Shown: piece by piece, positions 35,526 to 46,469 of the stretch
Position numbering within the stretch: the stretch's first letter is position 1
Layout: each line of letters opens with the position of its first letter
Source: Ilyonectria destructans
Lineage: Eukaryota; Ascomycota; Sordariomycetes; Hypocreales; Nectriaceae
Direction: 5' to 3'
Assembly: GCA_020740775.1 (NCBI GenBank)
Contig: JAHEWK010000002.1
Coordinates: 4,402,001-4,466,000 of the forward strand
DNA length: 64,000 bases
Position numbers and translations under genes: made by a program
The notes under the pieces: generated by a model
Told to the model about the DNA's origin: nothing
The model's database searches: none
What the model saw: only the letters and a program-made list of their open reading frames with translations

Positions 35526-35924
35526 AGGATTATAAGATCTAGCTGCTATAGCTAGTACGATATAGTGCTATACCTGCCAATAGACCTTTCTATCCCAGTT
35601 TATTCTAGAGGAATACCTTATTACTAGGTATTATATCAAACCGTTTAAGCTAGCGCTGGAGGGACTATTAAACCAGCCTAAAGCATCTTAATATAAGAGG
35701 TATAAGAAGGTCTTTTAGTTGCAGAATAAGCTTTTTGTCTATCTTAGAAATAGCTACTACAGAAAGATAATTCCAGCCCCTGGAACTATACTGAAGCTGA
35801 CTATACTAGAGCCGACTATACTAAAGCTGGTACTTATAATAGCCTAGTAACTACTAATACTAAAGCCCCAAGCTCTATAGGGTGCCCGATATATATATAT
35901 ATATATTACTATAAAGTTATTACC

Positions 35925-36600
35925 TAATACTAAGGACTCTATAGAAATCTATATTGATTCTGGCTGTAGAAATCCTATTATTAACCGGATCTGGCTATAG
36001 AGCCTAGAGTATACTATTAAGAATAAGCCGCCAGTATTTATTAATAGTATCTACAGATAATAGCAGCTATATAAGTAGGCTACCTTTAGCCTCTATATTT
36101 AAGGCTTCGGAGCCAATAGCACTACTATAAAGATTGCCAAGTTCACCTACTCAGCCTAAGTCCAGAATACTCTAAAGCCAATAGCTCTACTGGGTACAGC
36201 CTTTTTTAACCCCTATACCTATAATATCCTGCTCTTCTAAAAGCAGATTCACTATACAGTCCTAGATAACTTCTACTTCCTCTTTAAGATCCTCCAGCTG
36301 TATAAGAAGGTTATTAGATGGGTTGGCGTAGCCCGGAATACTGTTATTCTAGCTGGATAGACTTATATAGTCCCTGCCTACTGGAAGGAGGTTCTAAAAG
36401 ACCGATCTTTTACCTTCTATACCTCCCTGCCGACTGCAGTTAATATGATTATCGATACTAACTCCCTGCCGGCTGTACTAATCGTCAATAATACCAAGGG
36501 CGATATCCAGCTTCGTTATAAGCAGAAGGTCGGGAACGTTACGGAATGCGAAGAAGATGGCTACCTTATAATAACCTGATCTAACGCCCTTGTCACTCTG
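35925..36600 (+). pseudogene. Aspartic protease region of the chromovirus
   Basis: The segment with IYIDSGCRNPIINR carries the DSG active-site motif of retroviral-type proteases, preceding the reverse transcriptase. In-frame stops occur at several positions. Confidence 0.6.
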
Positions 36601-36699
36601 ACTGTAGCTACAGCTGCAGCTGTATCCAGTCTCGGAGCCGGCAGCAGCAATGCTGTTAGTAACAGCTATAGAGATACAGCTGGCTTAGCTATAATAGCT

Positions 36700-38520
36700 A
36701 GCGAATTTGCCCTTAGTGAAGATATTAAGGCTATTGCCTCAGGAGACTATAGTATCGACTGGCAACAAGAAAAGCCTATGCTGTTAGCCCCAGAGACCCT
36801 GAGTAATACTATCTTTGCCGACGTACAGGCCAGCAACCTAGCCTGGAAGCAGCGACACAAGACGCCCTATCAAGCAGCTGTATATATCGCTTCCGCTACA
36901 AGTAATACCCCTACTGCGGATATAGCTCTATTAGATCTGTCAGTCCTCTATAAGGGAGCCACTATAGACCCTACTGCAGACGAGATTATTATAGAAGCTG
37001 AGGCCTGAAGACCCACCCAAGCCTCCATCTAACGGACCCCCAACCTGCCTGAAGAGACTATAGCGGAAGGTATATATATCTATACCTACAGCCGCTAATT
37101 TACTCAGTAGATCTAAAGACTTATTAAGGACTATACTAAGCTTTAAGTCAATATAGGCCTCGTTAAGGTCCCTAAGGGAGAGGAAATATAGATCCCGTTA
37201 ATTAATAACTGGCATAAATATAAGATCGCCTAATAGCTCTATCCAGCCGGCCTGAAAGACTGAAAGTTTATTAACGAAAAGTTTAATAAGCTCTATAATT
37301 AAGATAGACTTAATTAGGCTAAAGAATCTATACCTTTTACAGCCTCTATCTTTATAGTCTGGCAGACTGTTAATAGTAAAGCTAAGGGCCGTATAGTAGT
37401 TAATTTATAAGCCCTAAATAAGATTATAATCCCAGATAACTACCTGCTGCTACAATAAGAAGATATTATCCAGGCCCTTTAAGGCGCCCAATTTATTATA
37501 GCAATTAATACTTTATCTTTCTTCTTCCAGTTCGGCATTATACTGGAATACTAAAATCGGTTTATAATAACTAGCTATAGAGGCCTGGAGAGGTTAATAG
37601 TAGCCCCTATAGGCTTCTGTAACTCCCCAGTATATATATAGAGGTATATAGATTGCCTATTAAGGCCCTATTAAACATTCTGCTGTGCCTTTATCAACGA
37701 TATTGTTATCTTCTTAGAGACAGAAGATAAATATCTACGGCACCTGGAGATACTATTCTAGCTATTCTAGGGCAAGAATCTAACGATTTTGCCGACTAAG
37801 AGCTGGATTGAATACCCCAGCGTACAGCTATTAGGCTTCTGTATCGATGCCCTAGGTCTAACAATAATAGAGGAATAGATGGCTGCCTTTATTAAGCTTG
37901 AATTCCCTTATCAGCTTGCCAGTCTTAAATAATATATCGACGCTACAGGATATATCTATTACCTTATCCTATACTATAGCCAGCTTGTCAAGCCTCTATA
38001 GGAATAGAAGGTAGCTCTTCTAGCCCAGGGATAGAAGGAAGGTCGGGTTGTTAATAATAACCTAAATAAATATAAGGTATATATATACACGACCTTCTAC
38101 AAGCTAACGGAATAGGAATATATTATCTTTAAGGCCCTATAGAGAAGTATAGCAACCAGCCGGATGCTATTATATCTTGACCCCCAACGCTATCTCTTTC
38201 TGCAGGTCGACAGAAGCTTAGAATGGGGCTTTGGAGCAGTTCTATTCCACCTAAGGGAAGGATATAACTGGGAGCCTGGAACCCACATCCCCGCGACGGC
38301 AGTCCAGCCAATCTGCTTCCTCAGCTGTAAGCTGACCCCAGCGGAATAGCGATACAGCCCAATAGAGCTTGAAGTCGCCTGCCTGATCTGGGCTGTTAGA
38401 AGGCTCTGGATGTTACTGCAGTTATTGCAATATGCAATCGAGGTCCTAATAGACTATTTGGCTATAAAGTAAATCGTCAAGAAGATAATACTGGCTATAA
38501 TAAGTACAGATTATGCCAAC
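36700..38520 (+). pseudogene. Reverse transcriptase/RNase H region of the chromovirus
   Basis: Recognisable pieces are the palm segments PIGFCNSPVYIQRYIDCLL and CCAFINDIVIFLE, then RNase H (FLQVDRSLEWGFGAVLFH, LTPAE and YSPIELEVACLIWAVRRL). The catalytic YxDD box reads FIND: the codon at 37696-37698 is AAC where an Asp codon is expected, a G-to-A change. Many stop codons interrupt the frame. It is non-functional. Confidence 0.85.
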
Positions 38521-38999
38521 TGACAGCTAGTAGTAGTATCAATCTATCTATCGGAATACGATCTCTGGGTATACTATCTGCCCGGGGAAAAGAACTTTAT
38601 TCTAGATGCCCTAAGCTGCCTAATAGCTCTAGAGACTGATAATAACCCAGCCTATATAAGACCGGACTATATAGTACTTAACGATATACTTATTGCTATA
38701 GAAGCCCTAATAGCAGATAAATTAAAGATCCGATTTCGGGAGGGATATATCAGGAACCCCTACTATAAGAAGATTATTTCTATAATTCTAGCTAAGGAAG
38801 TAGATTTTAAGGCTCTAAATGGCAAGGATGCTATTGATACTTTAAAGTGCGGGCTGTCTTTCTGCCTTTAAGATAGCCTTCTCTATTATAATAGCGTCGA
38901 TAGCTATAACTGACTCTGCGTCCCTTTTGCTATAATTAATAATATACTAAAGATAGCCTATAATAACTAGTATTACTTTAGTATAGAATAGATAATAAG

Positions 39000-39960
39000 G
39001 GAGCTATTAGGCCTATTAATCCGGAACCTCTTAACTTAAATAAGAAAGTATATCTACAGCTGCAAGACCTACTATCTTAAATAGACAGATTGGCAATAAC
39101 AGATTGGCAACTATCAGCCCGTCCGGGCCCCTCTATTGCCGATATATATAATTGCTATTGACTTTATTACTAAGATGCCCCCTATTTCCTTAAAGGACTC
39201 CCTATAGGCCCTAGAGGGCTTTAATACCTTCAACCAGCTAATAACTATAACCTGCACTGTAAGTAAGAGGAACCTACTGATCTCTGGCTATTGCCGATAT
39301 ATAGCAGCCGACTGGGCCACTATCTTAGCCCGGCAGCTTATACTGTCGGACTGGAGTATACCTAAGGTTATTATCTCGGACTGCAACTCTAAGTTTATAT
39401 TGCCCTTCTGGAGAGGCCTCTGGAAGAGCTTTAGAACCCGGCTAGCGATAACTGCAGCCTACTATCTGTCTGCTGACGGTCTCGCCGAACGGCGGAACCA
39501 GACTGTAGAGATAGCCCTATACTTCTATAATATAGAGTACCCCAGCGATAACTGGATCTATTTGCTGCTGGCCCTCCAGTAGAACCTCAATAGGGCCTAT
39601 AATATAGGGATAAAGACCTCGGCGCACGAGTTTATCTACGGCTTTAGCCTCTGCAGGCCCTTAGAGTTATTCCAGCCTGATAATAACATCCCTAACCTAG
39701 TCTTTATACGCAAAGCTGTCCGTAAGGATGCCCAGCTTGCTATAGACTTTACAGCCGCCAAGGCTAAGCGCTGGTACGATACTAAGCACCGGCCAATCCA
39801 GCTGAAGGCAGGAGACTGCGTATACCTACAGCTCTACGATAGGTATTACCTACCCGGAAGGCCCCTACGGAAGTAGTCGCAATAGCGCTCGGGGCCCTAT
39901 AAGATACTGAAAATGGTAGGGGATCTAGCCTGCTGACTGGACCTGCCGAGCACTATAAAG
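39000..39960 (+). pseudogene. Integrase region of the chromovirus
   Basis: The DDE integrase core is visible as AIDFITKMP (first Asp, near 39160), VIISDCNSKF (second Asp, near 39375) and AERRNQTVE (Glu, near 39490), followed by a C-terminal region with KAKRWYDTKHRP and GDCVYLQL. The frame contains stops, for example after ALLALQ near 39580. Confidence 0.85.
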
Positions 39961-40059
39961 ATCCATCTAGTGATCTCTTGCAGGCACCTGCAGCCTGCCC
40001 ACGCTGACAACTTCCAGCCCGACGAACCGGGCCCTCTGGAGGAAGACGAAGAGGTTAGA

Positions 40060-40312
40060 GACCAGTATGAAGTTAAGAGACTGCTATTTAAGTAAGTCCG
40101 TAACCTAGGCCGCGCCGCCACGCCTTTCGAGGGCTTTATGGTCTGCTGGAAGGGATGGGGACCGCAGCATAACTCTTGGGTCCGTAGCGAGAATATCGAC
40201 CCACAGCTGGTATGGGACTTCAAAGCCCAGTATCCCTCTGATGATGAAGAAGACGAAGATGCCCCGTTCCGCCGCGTCAAGCTATGCCGCGGCCGCAGCC
40301 GAGGGCTACGCT
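40060..40312 (+). pseudogene. Chromodomain at the integrase C-terminus
   Basis: The segment from YEVKRLLFK through FMVCWKGWGPQHNSWVRSENI has the chromodomain pattern (hydrophobic strand, WKGW, NSW, E-N). This marks the element as a chromovirus, whose chromodomain directs integration to methylated-histone chromatin. One stop lies inside, near 40092, and the reading frame ends at 40312. Confidence 0.75.
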
Positions 40313-40415
40313 GATCAGGAAGGAAGATTGTAAGATGCAATAGGGAAGGAAATATAGAAGATAGATAGAAGAGGCTCACTGAGGACAGTAATAGCTTCTT
40401 TCAAAGCCCGGGATA

Positions 40416-40576
40416 TGATGCGTGCAGCTAGCCGTATCCTAGGGATGCCTGGCAAGCCAGGCATCTACTGAGCAGCTAGCCGTCATATAAGACAATCTGC
40501 TCAGCTTATCCATAGACAAGACATCATACTTTCTACATATAACCTGACCCCTATGGTCCACATGACATATGCATCA
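40416..40576 (+). repeat. 3' LTR
   Basis: 161 bp, TGATGCGTGC to CATATGCATCA. At the eight positions that differ from the 5' LTR this copy keeps C (or G). It ends 20 bp short of the stop codon of the minus-strand MFS gene. Confidence 0.95.
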
Positions 40577-40596
40577 CATATACTCTACTAACTAAT

Positions 40597-42205
40597 TTAC
40601 TTTTTGACGGGCCACTTCTTGAGTAGGACCGCCAGACCAACGTAGGCGGCAACACCAGTGAAGCAAAGACCGCTGATGACGCCGAATCCCATGAGATACT
40701 TGGGCTTGTCGTCGCTGGGGAAGAGGTAGGCTCCGTAGATCTGAGCCAGGTTGCCCATGGCGTTGACGAAGGCCAGGAGAATGGCGCGGACCTCAGCGGG
40801 GGCCTCGGAGAAGGTCGAGGAGGTGTAAGACAAGGCAAGACCGTTGGAAGCCCATAAAGACGAGGCCATGATGATCAGCAGGGCGTAGCGGGCCTTGAAG
40901 TTGTAGACTGCGCAGATGATGATGGCGCAGATCATGGCAACGGACATCCAGGCTCCGAGGACATAGCCACGCTTGCTAGGGTAGCGATCCATGAAGATGC
41001 CAGTGACGGCAGTGCAGACGAATGCAACGATGTAGATGGGAATGGTCATGTATTGGGCAATGTGGGCTTCATAGCCGAGACCGCTGACGAGGGTCGGGTA
41101 GAAGTAGGAGAGAGTGGAGGAACCGACAATGGCCTGATTGAAATCAAGGTCAGCAAATTAATCAAAAATAGGACAAATGCCATGTAGTCTTACCATGTAG
41201 CCAACGACGAACATCCAGGTGCGCCAGTTGCCAAGAGCAACTTTAAGGGCTGCCAAGTGGCCAAGTTCAGGCTGGTCCTCAGTGTGGATAATCAAGGACT
41301 CGCTCTTGAGACGGAGGATGGCGAGACGGCGCTCGGCCTCGGTCAAGCGCTTGCTGTTGGCAGGGAAATCCAACAGGATGAAGGCAGCAATAATAGACCA
41401 GGCAGAAGTGGCAGCACCCTCGACAATGAAGAGCCATCGCCAACCGGCGAGGCCATGAACACCGTCCAGACCCGAAGTGATGGCACCGGCGAGGAGACCG
41501 CCGAAGGCACCGGAGAGGATAGCAGCGGAGATGTAGACGGCGAATCGCTTGGACTGCTCAGACTTCTTGTACCACGAGGAGAGGAGAAGGAGGACACCGG
41601 GGGCGAAACCAGCCTCGAGGACACCGACGACGACACGGAAACCAATAAGACCGTGGTATGTAGGAACCCAGGCCATGCCAACGGTGACCAGACCCCAGAC
41701 GAACATGATGGCGGGGAGGAACCTGCTGGGTCGAGTTCGAGCAAGAATCATGCTTGAGTTGACATTAGAACTGTTTATCAAGCCGGTATCCAGCAAGTGA
41801 GGTTCTCTTACTTGGAGGGAACTTCGCAAAGCACGTAACCGATGAAAAAGACGACGAGGGTGACGGAGTACATGTTGGAGTCCATGCCGAGGTCGTCGGC
41901 CATACCAGCAATCTTGGCATTTCCGATGCTATAGAGAGTCGCCAGTCAGTGTTTGAAAAATACACAACGGCAACCGGGGAATCCCACTTTGTGCGGTCCA
42001 TGTAACTCAGCAGATACATGAGCCAGATGGTGGGAAGCAGAAACAAGTCGATCTTGCGGACCAGGGCCTTCTCCTCGTCGGTTCCCGGTACGTATTCCTC
42101 GAGGGCAGGGTCAACAGCCATCTTGTGCTTCTGGGCCTCGGCGTCGGAGAGACGCTCCTCGCGGTGCTCCGACGTGTTGTCCTTTTCTGCCGCAAACGTC
42201 GCCAT
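40597..42205 (-). CDS. MFS transporter, anion:cation symporter family (tetritol-cluster member)
   Basis: Exons are 42205-41988, 41928-41812, 41752-41194 and 41133-40597, giving 476 aa. It starts MATFAAEKDNTSEHREERL with a hydrophilic N-terminus. TM1 is LFLLPTIWLMYLLSYMDRTNIGNAK, whose DRTNIGNA motif is typical of the ACS (TNA1/Dal5-like) family. Then come FFIGYVLCEVPSN, FRVVVGVLEAGFAPGV with SSWYKK after it, and GLAGWRWLFIVEG before the central loop. The C-terminus is KKWPVKK. It is divergent from the short-chain dehydrogenase (1.0 kb between starts), the first of three divergent pairs in the cluster. Import of a polyol, ketose or sugar acid is inferred from context. The retrotransposon LTR begins 20 bp past its stop, so its original 3' UTR has been separated. 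Confidence 0.88.
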
Positions 42206-43216
42206 TGTGGTTGATGCGTGGGTTGAAGCTGGCAAGTGGCGAAGTAGGGAAGAGGGCCCGGTCAGGATATAAAGCCAAATGTAGAATGATTGCGCCCGGA
42301 GCGAGGAATGATGAGCAAGGGGTAGCAACTGAGTTTTCCGTCTTCGAGATGTCGATGATACGGGGTATACTTATAGTGACACTTGGCTGGGGACCACGAC
42401 ACCCGGGGCACTGGGAGCAGGACGTCGTCCCGAGGGAAAGGAGCAGCCCGTGTAGCGAGAATCGATTGATATGCGAATGGACACCCCGGAAACCTGGGGA
42501 AGAGGAACGGTGACGCTCAGCTGAGCCGGGCCAGGCGATGGGAGGCGCTGTATTGGACGCACACGGAGGCGAAAGCCAAATCCCAGAGGCCACACTAACT
42601 GCAGGGAACGACTCAGGGTACATGGGGACCCCGGGCGAGCATCTCCACACGACGACTCCAATTTCTGGGGTATGGGGTGGCACTAGGCGCAATGGCTTAG
42701 ACGATCCCAGGCCGGAGCGGGCATTTGCGTGGCGTGTTGCATTGGAGAATCCGACGAGGAGGTTGAGCGGCGGAGTGGTAGTGCCCGCGAGACGGGGATG
42801 GGAGCGCGGCTCGAGGCTGCGTCGCCAGTTTCTGTCCAATGCGAGCTGTTCTAGAACTGCCCCGGCACGGGGACTCCCTCCAACTCGACGCCTCTCCGCA
42901 GCTGAACTGCGACTCTACCGCATATTGCTCCTCCATGACTCGGGTGCCGCGCATGGGCACAATTCGTCCCACGAGGGGCGTGATGTCGGGCGCGGAACCG
43001 TATTACTGGACCCGGCAAATGGTTTAAGAGTTCTGGAGGTCGCTGACGCGGCGGCAAGGAGCGAAGTATTAAACGTTGAGCTGCCAGGCATTGGATTCCC
43101 ATCATCATTACCACTTCTTCGCTCCCATTTACACCGTCAATCCCGCCGTCGTTTGAACGCGATCCAGCTTCAATCACATCATCCCTTCATCCCACGCCCT
43201 TTAAACCTCGCCCAAA
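42206..43216. promoter_or_regulatory. Divergent promoter of the MFS and SDR genes, with GGGGTAT boxes
   Basis: 1.0 kb lies between the two start codons. GGGGTAT occurs at 42362-42368 (context GATACGGGGTATAC) and at 42667-42673 (context CTGGGGTATGGGGTGG). The same word forms an inverted pair in the aldolase/isomerase promoter. Short frames crossing the region show no protein features. Confidence 0.5.
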
Positions 43217-44132
43217 ATGCCTAGCAACGACGGTGCCGCCAGCGGTCAGCCCGCTGCCGACAACTACCCCAGCACCATGCCGCAGGCTGGCCACAATTGG
43301 CAAATTACCCTGAGCGGCAAGGTCATTGCTAGTAAGTCTTGACAGCGGGATCTCAATTGACCTTCAATGGCATAGAGCTAACCATTGTGTCTCACAAACA
43401 GTCACTGGCGCAAACCAGGGCATCGGTCTGGGCCTCGCTGAGGTTGCCCTCCACAACGGCGCCGGCACCGTCTACTCGCTCGACATCTCGGCTCCCGGTG
43501 ACGACTTCGCCGGCCTCCTCAAGCAGTTCCCCGGCCGGCTCGAGTACATCCAGACCGACGTCACCAACGAGGAGTCGGTCGCGAATGCCCTCGATCAAAT
43601 CCTCGCCGCTAAGGGCCGCTTCGACGGCATGATCGCCAACGCCGGCGCCACCAAGCACCAGCCCGCCCTCGACTTCACCATGGAGCAGGTCGAGAAGCTC
43701 TTCCGGCTCAACGTCTTCGGCGCGTGGAACTGCGCAACAGCCGCGGCCCGTGTCTTCATCAAGACCAAGACCAAGGGCAGCATCGTCTTCACCGCGAGCA
43801 TGACCAGCTACCGCCCCAATCGCGCTGCCCCTTCAGCGCCCTACGGCGGCACCAAGGGCGCAGTACGCAACATGACGCATACTCTAGCCATGGAATGGGC
43901 TCAGTACGGAATCCGCGTCAACAGCATCAGCCCTGGCTTCGTCAAGACGGCCCTGACCTACTACGTCGAGACCAGCCCCGACTGGGACACCAAGATGAAG
44001 TACTACGGCGGCATGCCCCGACTGGCCCTTCCCCAGGAGCTCGGCGGCGCCTACGTCTACCTGTTGAGCGACACGGCCACTTACACCACTGGTATTGATA
44101 TCCCCATCGCTGGTATTGTCGGAGCTTGGTAA
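43217..44132 (+). CDS. Short-chain dehydrogenase/reductase (polyol/ketose type)
   Basis: Exons are 43217-43331 and 43402-44132, giving 281 aa. It has the classical SDR layout: the cofactor-binding TGANQGIG motif directly after the intron, NAGA, a Ser-containing ASMTS segment, and the catalytic Tyr186 and Lys190 in PYGGTKG. A PG motif follows in NSISPGFVKTALT. A 30-residue N-terminal extension (GQPAADNYPSTMPQ) resembles fungal L-xylulose reductase and arabinitol/sorbitol dehydrogenase-type SDRs. After the second beta strand the acidic residue in SLDIS suggests NAD(H) preference, but this is weak. In this cluster it would oxidise a tetritol (or another polyol) to the 2-ketose, here inferred to be erythrulose. 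Confidence 0.88.
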
Positions 44133-44872
44133 TGGAGGAGGAAATGATAAAACGGAATCTGGTAATGACGAATGAAAACTGTATATGTGTCAAAGAAGCG
44201 TTCTGCATCCGTATTATAGACGAATGATAAATAATCCAGAGTTCAAACACTTTTGCCATCGCTGTCTTCCATCTCTATTCGACGAAATGATAAGAGAGCA
44301 TCGTGAAGGACGACCAGCTTCGTAATATCGCCCGCCCTGTTGCCGGCCGGGAGAGAGGGTCTAGCAGGTTACGTACAAGCTAGACACAAGCATAATACGG
44401 CCCTTGCACGCCACAGTGAACTTTTAATAAGCGCTCTGTTGTTTAATTTAGTTGGGTTGCGCATGGAGATGGTCGTCCGGCATCCCCAGATTCAATTGAA
44501 ATTGGACCGCCTTGAAATGCATGCATACCCTCGTTGAAATTCAAGATCTGGGTTTGGTGTCTGAGTAGTCACATACAACATACCATTGTCGTCAACGTGA
44601 ATAAGTTCTGATATTTCTTCAATGTCCTCAAGCTCCACCCTCCCGCAAGTGTTACACTCAACAATGCGTCTACATAAGCTTCAAGAAAATCTCCGAAATC
44701 AAAATACTGAGTCAAGGATAGGGCAAGGTTTGCAAGGATTATGAATAATCTCCGGTGCCCAAGGTGTCGGGTGGGATCGTTGGATAGCAGTCACGATGGT
44801 GAGAGTCGCAACTCCAGTTAAGTATATGTTTTGTTTTGGCATTGACAGTCGTGAATCTATATTTACATTGCC
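44133..44872. other. Convergent region between the SDR and aldolase genes
   Basis: Holds two 3' UTRs. AT-rich spacer follows the SDR stop. No gene is supported; the frame at 44340-44537 has no recognisable content. Confidence 0.45.
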
Positions 44873-45792
44873 TCAGGCCTTTCCGGCTGAACCGCTGACA
44901 TCGATTTGCCACTCCACAAGCCTCCGCGTCTCCTCAATGGCCTGCTCAAACGCCCCCGTCACGGCCATGCCCGGCGCCTTGTCCTTGAGGAACACCAGGT
45001 AGTCGTCCAGCACCAGCTTGTTGACGTTGATCTTGGAGATGCGCCCGCCGATGCATCGCTGCATGATGTCATTGGGAAAGCCGTTGGTGCCGTGCAGCAC
45101 GATGCGTACCCGCCGGTCCACCTTGTTCTTGATCATCTCCAGTCGGTCATAGTCCAGCACGGGGCCTCGCTTGCCGTACTCGCCGTGGACGTTGCCGAAC
45201 GCAGGCGCCAGGAAGTCGATGCCCGTGGCAATGAAGTCCTCGACCTGCTCCTCGGTCGTCAGCGCACCCTCGAGGTCGGCAGTATCGGCGATGCCGTCCT
45301 CGCCGCCCTCGATGCGGCCAGGCTCAGCCTCGGTGGTGATGCCGCGCGCGTGGCAGTAGGCAACCAGCTCCTTGGTCTTGGCCAGGTTCTCGTCCATCTC
45401 ATAGTGCGACATGTCGACCATGATCGAGTCAAACGGGAGCTCGTCGGCGGCCTTTCGGATCATCTTCTCGTCTTGGGCGTGGTCGAGGTGGATGGCGATG
45501 GGCACCGAAGCGTTCTTGGCGGCCTGGGCGGCGACGTGGATGAGCAGCCCATCGGTGGCGGTGATGGCCCAGGGGAACACCTGGATGATGAAGGGAGCTC
45601 GCTTGGCCTCTGCGGCTCGGACGAAGGCGATGACATGCTCGATGTTGTAGCTTTAGACAATCTCAATTAGCAAGAGAAGCTCGGGAGTCTCAGGATAAGG
45701 TCAGCTCACGCAATGGCCGCGATCACACCATAGCCGCCCTCCTCGGCGGCTTTGAGGATCTGGTACGTCTTGTTCTGTTCCTTCCAGCTCAT
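44873..45792 (-). CDS. Class II (zinc) ketose-bisphosphate aldolase, KbaY/GatY/FbaA-type
   Basis: Exons are 45792-45710 and 45650-44873, giving 286 aa, the size of bacterial tagatose-bisphosphate aldolases (284 aa). The family makes or cleaves ketose 1,x-bisphosphates, with dihydroxyacetone phosphate as one partner. Zinc ligands are present: His85 in HLDHAQDE, His183 in GNVHGEYG and His214 in VLHGTNGFPND; catalytic Asp84 precedes the first. The NKLVLDDYL segment follows the INVN phosphate-binding motif. A housekeeping fungal class II fructose-bisphosphate aldolase is normally about 360 aa, so this shorter KbaY-like form is a different enzyme. Substrate is unknown. In the cluster it could join erythrose 4-phosphate with dihydroxyacetone phosphate to give sedoheptulose 1,7-bisphosphate, or cleave a ketose phosphate. 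Divergent from the RpiB-type gene. Confidence 0.87.
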
Positions 45793-46469
45793 GGTTGCAG
45801 CTCTGTCTGACGGTGAGGGATTGGGGGAAAATCGGAATCGTGCGACTGCAGATTGGGTGGGCTCTTGGATGTTCTAGGACGACTGGCTAGGGAATGAGGC
45901 AATAGTCCCAGTCAGCGTCTCCCTTTTGCCCTCTCCAAAAACCCTGCAATCCACGTGCAGAATGCACAACACCTCGACGCGGTTGCAACAGCTCAATTGC
46001 ATTGCATGATTCATCGCAACAGTCGGCCGAGTCTCGCATCGAGGATACCGAGCTCCGCCCGACAAACGTCACGATGCATAAGTTATCGCCTACTTACGGC
46101 TTCCCCCATGTGGCCATTTGAGGCCAATTGACGGGGGTCTTCTCCGCACTGGAATATGCTGCCCCCGGTCTCCAACCTCGTCTCGCGGCACACACCACCT
46201 CCTGACCCCGTGCCGCGAATGATACCCCGGACTTCGTACCTTGGGGTATCGGGTCCTACAAACTTGCGGAGAGAGTTGGTTCAAGCTTGTTGCTTTGCTG
46301 CGTGTCCGCAGTTTCGTGGCGCAAACGTGGTTCCGAGACGGGCTCGTGGAGTTAACAGCAGAATAGGACTATCTTACCAATTCCAGGTTTTGTTTCTCAT
46401 TGTAACAAACACTTGCGTCTCGCATCTTTTTCCTCCTTCGAAAAAATACCCCTAACACCATCGTACAAG
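45793..46469. promoter_or_regulatory. Divergent promoter of the aldolase and RpiB-type genes
   Basis: 677 bp between the two starts. It contains an inverted pair GATACCCC (46221-46228) and GGGGTATC (46243-46250) with a 14-base spacer, a candidate site for a dimeric Zn2Cys6 regulator such as the one encoded next door. CT-rich sequence lies just before the RpiB-type ATG. Confidence 0.6.
46221..46250. promoter_or_regulatory. Inverted GATACCCC/GGGGTATC pair, candidate operator
   Basis: Two perfect 8-base arms in inverted orientation, separated by 14 bases. GGGGTAT also occurs twice in the MFS/SDR promoter of the same cluster. No exact copy was found between the regulator and the kinase gene. A shared regulator site is inferred, not shown. 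Confidence 0.5.

Larger units (their letters stand above)
32996..40581 (+). mobile_element. Degenerate Ty3/gypsy chromovirus (LTR retrotransposon with chromodomain)
   Basis: A complete element of 7,576 bp lies between two copies of the target duplication CATAT (32996-33000 and 40577-40581). Two 161-bp LTRs begin TGATGCG and end ATCA. Order inside is primer binding site, leader, gag, protease, reverse transcriptase, RNase H, integrase, chromodomain: the Metaviridae order with a chromoviral C-terminus. All coding parts are on the plus strand and riddled with in-frame TAG/TAA stops in many places where Gln codons are expected, and the sequence is rich in TA dinucleotides. The two LTRs differ at eight positions, all CA to TA (or TG to TA), the RIP signature. 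The element cannot encode a functional polyprotein. It interrupts the space between the PLP enzyme and the third MFS gene. Confidence 0.93.

Noticed and set aside
44906..45670. 254-codon plus-strand frame
   Set aside because: Exactly opposite the class II aldolase exon, with low-complexity Val/Leu/His composition typical of a shadow.
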